Shown here piece after piece: positions 43,701 to 49,917 of a stretch of 49,917 bases of DNA. The notes under the pieces are model-generated. The model saw only the letters and a list, made by a program, of their open reading frames with translations, did not search any database and was not told the DNA's origin. Source of the stretch: an uncultured Oscillospiraceae bacterium (GTDB lineage: Bacteria > Bacillota > Clostridia > Oscillospirales > Acutalibacteraceae); the NCBI GenBank assembly GCA_959596515.1, contig CAUFXR010000007.1, positions 1 through 49,917 of the forward strand, written 5' to 3'. Each line of letters opens with the position of its first letter. Within the stretch, counting starts at the first letter, position 1. The position numbers were made by a program, and so were the translations under genes.

Positions 43701-45568
43701 CATATCGCATTAAACGCCGTATTATAGGTGACCTTCGTCACCTCATAAGAATCTCTTTCATTGTAGGGCCAATCCACCATAATAACCTTTCCTGGATTTT
43801 TGACGAGCCCTAAATCACCGTTATAGCTGGATTCGTATAATACGCCCTTCAACTTGTCATAATGCGCTTTCAGGAAACTGATATCCCCGGAATAAAGGTA
43901 TTCCTGCCAGGCGGATGTGATCGTAAACAGCTGATACTCCGCCGGCCAAGTGAGATTATCTAAGACGTAATCCAGAGAATGTCTTGTCAAGCTATAGTCA
44001 TCCTGGAAAGTTGCGGAGGACATCATCTGAATCAAAAGATCGCCCTCATAGGTCTTTCTTTCCCGGCTTTGAGAATCTACGTACCGGCTCTGCGCCGCAG
44101 TTTTCACCGTATATTTCGTCATCGCGTAAATATCATTTAAAAGCTGGTTTGAGCTGGAAAAAGATGACTGTGTTTCGTCAAAGCTCTGACGGATTGTCAA
44201 GCCGGTGATCTGATTCGCGGTAACCGATGTGGGAGCATTTTTGATCTGGACATAGCGGAAGCATTTCATCCCGATGCCTTCCAGCGTTTGCTGCCCTTTT
44301 TTCAGCGTCCAGGATTCCTCATAATTATTTCCGGTTCTCATTTTGCTTTTGACTGTGCCGTCTGAATTTTTCTCTTCGCCGTACAGCAATGTTACCGTCT
44401 GCTGTTTGGGAGAATCGATCGATATGCGGATGCTACCGATAATTTCCTTTCCCAAATCCACTACGTAAGAGCCATCGCTCAAACGAGTAACGGAGGCTGC
44501 CGGCTGCTCGTACCGGGTCATATTTCCGGAAGGATAAGGTGTTAAGGTGCCCTGATTCTCCACATCAATCCCATTCGTTTTGGAAGCGGATTTCCATTTA
44601 GAATCATCAAATCCCGGTTGATTCCAGCCGTAAGGATACACAGTTCCATTTAAATTTTCAGGGCTTGCCTGATAATAGCTGGCAAAGCTTTTACCCTGAT
44701 AGCCAAAAATCGAATTACCGTCAAGAGCTTTCCAGCGGTTCGGCTCCGCGCCGGAATTGTTTAAGATTTCCTTTGTCCCGTCTTCATAAAAGACAGTAAT
44801 TTGGCATAAAAAAGCCTGCTTCTCTTCTGCGTAGCATACGGCTCCCAACACATTGCCGCCCTGCAGTACCGAAGAGGTAATATCATAGGTGTTATAGTAC
44901 AATTCGTTATGATTTTGAGTGGCAGGTCCTAAACCGATTAGATTCCCATTCACGTAAAACTGATAAACGTATTGCTGAATCGCTTCTGTTGAGGAACCCG
45001 TTACACTAGCGATCACTCTCTCTACCGGCTTGTCCAGGGAGAACTCACTTCTCAGAAATACAAAACGCTGTCCGGAGGAACCCCAAATTCCGTTTGTACT
45101 CTTCCAATCCTCTCCCATACCGGTAACAAACATTTGCGGTTCTGAAAGATCGCTTTCCAGCCCTTCGCTATCTTTCACCTGCACCGCCCAGTAATAAGGA
45201 TGATTGTCCTCCAAAACCTCTGATAACTCCGATGGTATTACACCAGAAGAACTGGTCTCTTCGATCCATCCGCTGTCGTATTGGTAGCTGCCCGCCGCAA
45301 AATGAGCCTCGGAATCCGCCGCCACCATCCGATAAGCTGTTTGAAACTCATTGCTGTCCCCGTCTTCAAAGGCCCAGGAAAAACGCAGATCCTCCTTGGG
45401 CACTCCGAAAGGTTCCTCCATGAGGTTGACCTTTAAGTGATTCGGCGCCTCGGGTACATTCCCTAACGCAGAAGCACTGGTCCCAAAGACGTCATTGATA
45501 CAATAGCCGCTGGCCAAGACGCAAACAACCAGTAAAAAAGATAAAACATTTTTAATTGCCTTAGGCAA
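40781..45568 (-). CDS. secreted GH78-like alpha-L-rhamnosidase with twelve ChW repeats
   Basis: About 1595 residues. A signal peptide (hydrophobic core VLSFLLVVCVLASGYC) leads to an Ig/fibronectin-like domain (about 45-150) and rhamnosidase N-terminal beta domains (about 160-450). A GH78-type (alpha/alpha)6 barrel follows (about 450-800): SQSRERKTYEGDLLI and MTTEGWSPAHKENMTFS hold the likely acidic catalytic residues. After a beta C-domain (about 800-915) come twelve Clostridial hydrophobic W (ChW) repeats (about 918-1515), then a Ser/Glu-rich tail without a sortase motif. It should release L-rhamnose from polysaccharides or glycosides outside the cell. TTG 45568, with AGGAAG 8 bases before it, is preferred over GTG 45577. 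Confidence 0.88.
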   Translation of the reverse strand: MPKAIKNVLSFLLVVCVLASGYCINDVFGTSASALGNVPEAPNHLKVNLMEEPFGVPKEDLRFSWAFEDGDSNEFQTAYRMVAADSEAHFAAGSYQYDSGWIEETSSSGVIPSELSEVLEDNHPYYWAVQVKDSEGLESDLSEPQMFVTGMGEDWKSTNGIWGSSGQRFVFLRSEFSLDKPVERVIASVTGSSTEAIQQYVYQFYVNGNLIGLGPATQNHNELYYNTYDITSSVLQGGNVLGAVCYAEEKQAFLCQITVFYEDGTKEILNNSGAEPNRWKALDGNSIFGYQGKSFASYYQASPENLNGTVYPYGWNQPGFDDSKWKSASKTNGIDVENQGTLTPYPSGNMTRYEQPAASVTRLSDGSYVVDLGKEIIGSIRISIDSPKQQTVTLLYGEEKNSDGTVKSKMRTGNNYEESWTLKKGQQTLEGIGMKCFRYVQIKNAPTSVTANQITGLTIRQSFDETQSSFSSSNQLLNDIYAMTKYTVKTAAQSRYVDSQSRERKTYEGDLLIQMMSSATFQDDYSLTRHSLDYVLDNLTWPAEYQLFTITSAWQEYLYSGDISFLKAHYDKLKGVLYESSYNGDLGLVKNPGKVIMVDWPYNERDSYEVTKVTYNTAFNAICAGAYRDLGNIAQELGYTEDAQWLYGRADTIRKSMIDRLYDEKTGRFYDGLDASGKAVNHCAQHATAYALANGIYSDQEMADRMSSSIEADGMIRMSVYGSYFLLDGLYQSGNGTLARQFMSNPDTQHTDASWAYMMKNLGATMTTEGWSPAHKENMTFSHAWGSSPASQLVRGMFGIRPTSGGFSTFEVKLQPGGLSQASVEVPTVKGTIPVSFAVSQDGMMTAELSVPSNTKADVLLPANSNGSTAVTVNGVSETGELKDGFVKITLGSGDYQIKYGSGIAPNGAELVVPPTVKAQAYVGGNGFWQDPVATDGATIGTEGRALPLEAITVSLNGNGISGGITSSVSMKTDGWQEWKDNGETNGKAGGGQAIQAVRLRLTGQAAEKYDLYYRAHVKTYGWLDWAKNGQISGTIDSDKQMEALQIRIVKKGGSAPGDVDSPSIQKTNNTLTYQTHVESYGWQKNVGQNTVSGTIDQAKRLEAIRINLDSTEGGIRYRTYVQTYRWLDWAYDGETSGTEGEKKRLEAIQIELTGSLAEKYDIYYRAYVQSYGWLGWVKNGESAGTEDLAKRMEAIQITLVQKGKPAPGLTGGGFVSPRPILKDGVNYKTHVQTYGWQSWRSNGESSGTAGEAKRLEGICIQLQNPGASGDIEYQTHVQSYGWQNWVKNGAVSGTSGQAKRLEAIRIRLTGALAEKYDIYYRVHAQTYGWLDWAQNGEAAGTEGLAKRLEAIEIQLVEKGGAAPGSTENAYINPAIPKADGVNYKTHVQTYGWESWKANGEVGGTSGQAKRLEAIQILLNNPGYSGSVEYRTHVQTYGWQDWVKDGAVSGTSGQAKRLEGIEIRLTGEIAQHYDIYYRVHVQTYGWQDWRKNGEMAGTSGQAKRLEAIEIKLVKKQEISLQESSESSSSSEEVRNTISSQPSTEIASQPLEGSSISGSSSIPQSVGSPQSGNVSAERNDPVASQDNSQTGVQKGG
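41034..42830 (-). repeat. ChW repeat array, four triplets of about 150 residues
   Basis: Twelve units of about 50 residues, consensus near YRTHVQTYGWQDWVKNG then SGTSGQAKRLEAIRI. Units recur in order A-B-C: A ends in NPG/SGS-like turns, B ends with LTGxxAEKYD, C ends with VxKGGxAPG plus a variable linker. The first A unit (starting near VKAQAYVGG) and its B neighbour are degenerate. The later triplets are nearly identical, suggesting recent duplication of the 450-base triplet. Confidence 0.88.
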
Positions 45569-45604
45569 TAATACCACTTCCTGATTCCTTTTATTATCAC
45601 TTAG

Positions 45605-45633
45605 ATTCTAGCATAAATAGTATCAAACGTAAA
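45605..45633 (-). promoter_or_regulatory. candidate promoter of the rhamnosidase gene
   Basis: TTTACG (45633-45628) and TAGAAT (45610-45605) on the minus strand with a 17-base spacer; transcription would start about 30 bases before TTG 45568. The -35 is weak, which would suit an activated promoter. Confidence 0.5.
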
Positions 45634-45910
45634 TTCATTTCTTATTGGCAATTTGTATAGATTTTTCTTTATTTATCCTGCCCGTTCCAGTTATTCTGTT
45701 TTAGAATTATACCAAGAATACTGTGCGAACCGTTTTTCGCGAAAAAATCCTGGATTCATGGGAAATAGTACACGGGAAAATATGAAAATCCGCCCAATTT
45801 TTTTGGGAATCCCACGGGTCCCCTATTATCTCGGGTCCTCTATTATATTGAAAAGACAGAATAGAATGTCGTTTTATCTTTATAAGCCTTATCTTCTGGG
45901 TAAACACATC

Positions 45911-46702
45911 TCAAAAAATTCTGGAAAGGTTCGCAAAGTTCCACACGCAGACCGACAAGATCACGCAGATCAAAAAGCAGTACATGATCAAAACTTCCCA
46001 GGCGGACATCCGGCGGCGCAGCGTGCTGCCAAATAACCCTCCGACAATTCCAGAGCTAATCATGACAGGCAAATAAGGCAAAGCCCCGTCGATTGAAATG
46101 CCGTTCAGCAAAGATACGGCTAAGCTGCAAAGCTGGGAAAATAGAATGATGTATAGGGAATTTAAAGCCGCCTTTTTTCTCTCCATGGAAAAAAAGTAAT
46201 GAAGCACCAGTAAATTAATTGGTCCGCCACCGATTCCAAGGAAAGAAGAAATCATCCCAAGCCCTGAACCGACCAAACCGCAGGCACCTTTGTTCTCTAT
46301 AGAAAGTGTAGTCACCTTGCGTTCGAATAATGTGTAAATCAGTGTTCCAAGAGTGACAAAAAACAACACCCCAGCTTGGACCATTCCCACAACATTGGTA
46401 TTCGGAAACGCCTTTGCGGTTTGAGAAAAAAGGAACTGCCCCGCTATCCCCCCGACACCAGCACCGACAGCCAAAGGTGTTCCTCTGCTGACGTCAATTA
46501 CTCGATTTCCCGCAAGAAAGGTTCTTCCTACGGAAAAGGCGGTCATTGCTAAAACTGTACATCCGGATAAAAAGCTAGCGGTTTCCACAGACATAAGGTT
46601 TGATAAATCTAAAATTGGCTTGATGATAATCCCACCGCCAATCCCGCACAGCGAACCTACAGTACACGCCAGAAGCCCAATTAATATAAAAATAAGCACC
46701 AT
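45911..46702 (-). CDS. TauE/SafE family permease
   Basis: A 263-residue membrane protein with about eight helices in two inverted halves. The family motifs are CTVGSLCGIGGGIIIKPIL (first half) and GLGMISSFLGIGGGPINLLV (second half), typical of TauE/SafE anion exporters or importers of sulfonates, sulfite or related compounds. The substrate is not predictable. AGGATGG lies upstream of the ATG. Single gene. Confidence 0.92.
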   Translation of the reverse strand: MVLIFILIGLLACTVGSLCGIGGGIIIKPILDLSNLMSVETASFLSGCTVLAMTAFSVGRTFLAGNRVIDVSRGTPLAVGAGVGGIAGQFLFSQTAKAFPNTNVVGMVQAGVLFFVTLGTLIYTLFERKVTTLSIENKGACGLVGSGLGMISSFLGIGGGPINLLVLHYFFSMERKKAALNSLYIILFSQLCSLAVSLLNGISIDGALPYLPVMISSGIVGGLFGSTLRRRMSAWEVLIMYCFLICVILSVCVWNFANLSRIF

Positions 46703-47213
46703 GTTTTATTCCATCCTATCTTTTCAGATCACCCTTAGAGAATAATATCCATATCGTTTGCGACCCTCTCGGAAGCCTATAAACATATTTGAAAAGTCAT
46801 ACGATTCTCTCCGATCAGCGCAGTGGTTTCCACAATATAAATTTCAAAACCTCCGCCTTACCATCTTGCCGTAGGCCAGGTTTCTAATTCGCACTGTAAT
46901 CTTCTTAAACGGAATTTCCCTTGATTTTACAACTTTCCAAGATTTCATTATCCGTCATAAAGATTAAAAGCATGTTATCTTCGATCGCACAATTGAAAAA
47001 TTTCCCGTAAACATCCAAATAGAATCGGTGTTATTGATCGGAAGGAACGTGCTAGAAAACTAAAATTTTTATTATCCGATGCAACGCGTTATACACCTCT
47101 CTAATCGGATAGGCCCCATAAGCCGGTTAGAGGCAATCCAGTCAGATGCACTGGTTTTTTGCGTTTTGAAAACAATCAACATCGAGCAAACATCAAACCT
47201 CTATTGGGATGCA
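46703..47213. other. gene-free stretch upstream of the TauE/SafE gene
   Basis: About 510 AT-rich bases with no supported gene on either strand. The short plus-strand frames have no ribosome binding site or recognisable sequence. It may contain the promoter of the TauE/SafE gene, but none stands out. Confidence 0.5.
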
Positions 47214-47223
47214 AAAAGAAAAA

Positions 47224-47254
47224 CCAAAAATCCACTATTCATGTGGACTTTTGG
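47224..47254 (-). terminator. terminator-like hairpin
   Basis: CCAAAAATCCAC and GTGGACTTTTGG pair with one A.C mismatch over a 7-base loop. On the minus strand TTTTTCTTTTTG follows. No gene ends nearby, so it may be a relic or belong to a small RNA. Confidence 0.5.
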
Positions 47255-47322
47255 CTTTTAAATCGTTATAAATTAAGGCTGAAAAATGCCAAGGGAATCG
47301 GTCGGACGATAAAGCAAAAAAA

Positions 47323-47358
47323 TGGCGCTGGACCCAAAATAAATTGGATCCAGCGCCA
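47323..47358 (-). terminator. strong terminator-like hairpin
   Basis: TGGCGCTGGA and TCCAGCGCCA form a perfect 10-bp stem with further partial inner pairing. On the minus strand it is followed by TTTTTTT. It lies about 470 bases after the LRR gene stop and terminates an unidentified minus-strand transcript or late readthrough. Confidence 0.75.
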
Positions 47359-47545
47359 CGCTGCCTTAGTGGACTGAAAAAGATGCCAAATTCCCTTTGG
47401 TTGTCGAGCATGAACCGACACAGCCTTACTTACCTTTGAATATCTCGAATTTCCAACCTTTTGTGAAATATTGGGTATACACCGCAACACTCCCAATGCC
47501 GCTGAAAAATCCTTTTATTATCATGAAAAAGACTGAAACCTCATC

Positions 47546-47710
47546 GAACAAAAATGTTCGGATCGCAAAACATTTTATTTTTTGCCACAGGATTTCAGCG
47601 CTTTTGCAACAACACTGTCCGATTCGATTTCTATAGATGATTGCTCTTAAACCCCATAATCAAAGCCTTTTTATAAAAAACACCGGCTGTGATTTGAACA
47701 AAACTGTTCG
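47546..47710. repeat. two copies of a 15-base palindrome-like element
   Basis: GAACAAAAATGTTCG at 47546-47560 and GAACAAAACTGTTCG at 47696-47710 differ at one base, 150 bases apart. Each is an inverted repeat with a 4-base centre. The second forms the inner part of the hairpin at 47678-47727. The 47359-47677 stretch otherwise shows no gene. Confidence 0.7.
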
Positions 47711-47727
47711 AATGACAACCGGTGTTT
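47678..47727 (-). terminator. terminator-like hairpin after the LRR gene
   Basis: AAACACCGG and CCGGTGTTT pair, with an inner GAACA/TGTTC helix. On the minus strand TTTTTTATAAAAAGG follows, giving a U-tract about 145 bases after the LRR stop. Confidence 0.75.
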
Positions 47728-47754
47728 AATACCACACTGACATATTTTTGATAA

Positions 47755-47792
47755 GAGCGGCGGGAACAGACTAAATCAGTCTGTTCCCGCTC
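47755..47792. other. hairpin directly downstream of the LRR gene
   Basis: GGGAACAGACT and AGTCTGTTCCC form an 11-bp stem over a 5-base loop, extended by GAGCG/GCTC. No U-tract follows on the minus strand, so it may stabilise the mRNA 3' end ahead of the next hairpin. Confidence 0.6.
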
Positions 47793-47823
47793 CTTATTCC
47801 CGTTCCTTATATTTATGAAGTAC

Positions 47824-49890
47824 TTAGTTTAATCGTTTCTTCTTTCTGTATGTCACCGCACTGAGCATACCGCCGGAGATAAGCAGCAAAGCGATCCAAA
47901 TTGCCATATTGCTGCTGTCGCCGGTCTGCGGTAATTGGGTATTATCACCGGTCTGCGGAGGCTGTATATCGTCGGAGGCTGCCGCCGCTTTGATGGTAAA
48001 CTCTGTGTTTGCCGTACCGGTGTTCGACACGATCGAAAGGGTATGTTTGCCGGCCGCCAGGGTCTCAAGGTAGCTGGCCTTCAAAGTGACGATAGTACTC
48101 CCCTCTTTGGCCTCAAAGTTGAAGCCTTCCAGATCCTTGCCATCCACCCGGACTGACAGGAAATCTTTGAACTCGGCGTTTGAGGTAAAGCTGAGGCCTC
48201 TCTCATCGCCCTTCTGCCAGATGCCGTTTGCTCCCTTGATGATAACCGGTGATGCCGGTGCTTCATAATCAGGATCTTCTACGCCGCAGACAGTGCAGAC
48301 GCCGTTTTCAAACTTGTGACCGTAAGCGGCAAGAACTGTGTCTGCCTGAGAAATTTCCTGAGTACAGTCTGCATTCGAGAAATATTTTCCGCAGTTTTCA
48401 CAGATCCAGTACTCAATATTACCGGCTTCGGTGCAGGTGGGAGCTTGAGATCGTATTTTGACAGGATTATGAGTATGTTCCACATTGATTTGACAAGTAT
48501 CTGAAGCAAGCGTAACACCTTTTAATACCAACGTTACGGTAATCTGTGCAGAACCCTCTCTGAGACCGGTCACGGTCACTTTTCCTGTATCGGAAACCGC
48601 TGTATTTACTATAGTTTCATCCCCGGTATCCGCTTCCAATACAGCGCCGGCCGGAATATCGGCGGTCACTGTAAGTTCTGTCGACTCTCTCTCTTTTATG
48701 GTTATGCTATCGTTGACTTTCAGAGAAAATGTATATCCCGTTTCCTCGCTTTCCGGCAGGTACTCTCCAAGGGAACTGTTTTTATATGTTTCTTCCGCAC
48801 CAGAGGGAACAATAAATTTCATATTTTCCGCCTCTCTGTATTGGAAGGCAGAAGTGCTTGTTTCCGGTGGTATGTCACCTTTCATAATAACGGTGAGATT
48901 AGGATATTCGTTTCCAGAACCTTGGGCAAAGGCAGACGAACCTATATTTGTTACCGTCTCGGGAATTACGATTGTTGTGAGTTCCGGGCATTGATAAAAG
49001 GCCCTTAACGGTATATCGGTAACTCCCTCGGGGATTTCTAAAGAGGTCAAACCTGACTGTGCGAAAGCGTAAGTCCCGATATTGGTGACATGCTTCAAAT
49101 CGATGCTGCTAAGCGCCGTACATCCCTGAAAAACCTTGCTCTCTATTGTTTCCAGACTTTCAGGCAGCTCTACAGACTGGAGTTGTGTGCAATTTAAGAA
49201 AGCCTGAGGTGCAATCAGAGTGGTTCCATCTTTGATCACCGCACTGGTAATATCGGAATCTACCGGACCGAGAAGGTCTGCCTGATCATAAAATAATCCG
49301 TCTACCAATGCATATCTGCTTCCTTCTTCGATGATCAGTTCACCGTAGCCGTTATCCAGCCATCCTATTAATCCGCCAAAAAATTTTTGGGGATTGGAGC
49401 CTTGCTCCGTATGAAGATCTACATTAGCGGAGATTTCAAGCCTGGTAAGAGAACGGCATCCTTCAAATGCCTTTAACCATATTTCAACAGAATCGGGCAA
49501 ATCGATGCTTTCCAATTCCGTGCAGTTGGAGAAAGCATATGAGTCAATTACCTGCAGGGAGTCCGGCAGAGTAATCGAAGTAATGCCTGTATTCTGCAAC
49601 GCGGCACAACCAATGGCATAAAGTTGGCTGTTTTCGGCAAATGTTATGCTTTTGAACTCTTTGCTGTCAAATACGGGAAGGATTCCGGAGATAAAGTACG
49701 GTCCCGTATGCGGCGAATAGGAACCGAGTTCCTCAAGGGTAGAGGGAATATGTATACTTGGCAGCGTAGACTTCTGAAATGCCTGACCTTCTATATATTT
49801 CAGCCCTTCTGGAAGGGTGATACTGGTTATATCCGCTTCATAAAAAGCAAACATCTTGATACTATACCTGCACCTTAATCCCTCCTTCAT
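47824..49890 (-). CDS. BspA-type LRR cell-wall protein with LPQTG anchor, probably 5'-truncated
   Basis: A 688-residue frame: LRR_5 (BspA/TpLRR) repeats to about residue 350 (e.g. ITSITLPDSLQVIDSYAFSN), an Ig-like BIG2-type domain (about 370-455), a Cys motif module (YWICENCGKYFS, VCTVCG; about 460-525), an X2-like beta domain (about 530-635), then PQTGDNTQLPQTGDSS, a hydrophobic helix and KKKRLN, i.e. a sortase A signal. The protein should be covalently wall-anchored. However, there is no signal peptide: the frame opens at MKEGLRC in the middle of an LRR, with in-frame stops just upstream and AAGGAGG inside codons 2-4. A truncation or frameshift is likely. Confidence 0.8.
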   Translation of the reverse strand: MKEGLRCRYSIKMFAFYEADITSITLPEGLKYIEGQAFQKSTLPSIHIPSTLEELGSYSPHTGPYFISGILPVFDSKEFKSITFAENSQLYAIGCAALQNTGITSITLPDSLQVIDSYAFSNCTELESIDLPDSVEIWLKAFEGCRSLTRLEISANVDLHTEQGSNPQKFFGGLIGWLDNGYGELIIEEGSRYALVDGLFYDQADLLGPVDSDITSAVIKDGTTLIAPQAFLNCTQLQSVELPESLETIESKVFQGCTALSSIDLKHVTNIGTYAFAQSGLTSLEIPEGVTDIPLRAFYQCPELTTIVIPETVTNIGSSAFAQGSGNEYPNLTVIMKGDIPPETSTSAFQYREAENMKFIVPSGAEETYKNSSLGEYLPESEETGYTFSLKVNDSITIKERESTELTVTADIPAGAVLEADTGDETIVNTAVSDTGKVTVTGLREGSAQITVTLVLKGVTLASDTCQINVEHTHNPVKIRSQAPTCTEAGNIEYWICENCGKYFSNADCTQEISQADTVLAAYGHKFENGVCTVCGVEDPDYEAPASPVIIKGANGIWQKGDERGLSFTSNAEFKDFLSVRVDGKDLEGFNFEAKEGSTIVTLKASYLETLAAGKHTLSIVSNTGTANTEFTIKAAAASDDIQPPQTGDNTQLPQTGDSSNMAIWIALLLISGGMLSAVTYRKKKRLN

Positions 49891-49917
49891 TCAATATGTT
49901 TACAGTGTTTTAATGAC

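Noticed and set aside
45653..46036. 127-codon plus-strand frame overlapping the TauE/SafE 3' end
   Set aside because: Its second half is antisense to the permease gene, no ribosome binding site precedes it, and the sequence is low-complexity.
47545..47560. LexA/DinR-like box CGAAC...GTTCG
   Set aside because: The half-sites fit but the spacer is 6 bases instead of 4, and no SOS gene lies nearby.

Overview
This is a chromosomal window of about 47-48% G+C (estimated by eye) from a strictly anaerobic, Gram-positive member of the Clostridia. The pointers are the ylm/sepF-divIVA division cluster, oxygen-sensitive [FeFe] hydrogenases with a PAS-domain hydrogen sensor, a ChW-repeat secreted protein, an LPQTG sortase substrate and strong AGGAGG ribosome binding sites. 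A hydA-hydS arrangement like the one described in Ruminococcus albus favours the Oscillospirales/Ruminococcaceae side of the class. The species cannot be fixed from the sequence alone. I see no prophage, insertion sequence or CRISPR array.

Bases 1-15.2 kb hold two minus-strand housekeeping operons. The promoter-distal one is a HlyD-like membrane protein, yggS, sepF, ylmH, divIVA, ileS and the first codons of another gene: the classic ylm division/translation cluster without ylmG. The other is miaB, a ymcA/ylbF-like gene, mutS, mutL and miaA. It combines both enzymes of ms2i6A tRNA modification with mismatch repair and reads from a consensus promoter at 15.2 kb that has an 8-bp inverted repeat just upstream.

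Bases 15.6-25.2 kb are also on the minus strand. A three-gene operon encodes a polytopic membrane protein, a polyprenyl-phosphate-type GT2 glycosyltransferase and a Cof-type HAD phosphatase. A hotdog thioesterase follows. The most interesting block is the hydrogen module at 20.2-25.2 kb: a thioredoxin-like [2Fe-2S] protein, a sensory [FeFe] hydrogenase fused to a PAS domain, a PP2C/SpoIIE-type phosphatase and a monomeric catalytic [FeFe] hydrogenase. The first three genes overlap by ATGA junctions. Their promoter is TTGAAA-17-TATAAT with a Rex-like inverted repeat over the -35.

Bases 25.3-29.6 kb are on the plus strand: a DUF2156 protein with a GNAT acetyltransferase, then a diacylglycerol glycosyltransferase (apparently CTG-started) overlapping plsY, i.e. 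membrane lipid synthesis. After that come a Cys-rich conserved protein, pcrA, a small membrane protein, a tRNA-Val(GAC) with its own promoter and terminator, a singlet glycine riboswitch controlling an AgcS sodium:amino-acid symporter, a viroplasmin-type RNase H1, a small GNAT, a DUF2238-like membrane protein, a DMT exporter, an HD-domain hydrolase and a 70-residue protein.

The right end (40.7-49.9 kb) carries cell-surface functions. A 1.6-kb-residue secreted GH78-like alpha-L-rhamnosidase ends in twelve ChW repeats organised as four triplets. A TauE/SafE permease follows, then a gene-poor kilobase with several hairpins. Last is a BspA-type leucine-rich-repeat protein with an LPQTG anchor that lacks a signal peptide and looks truncated or frameshifted at its 5' end.
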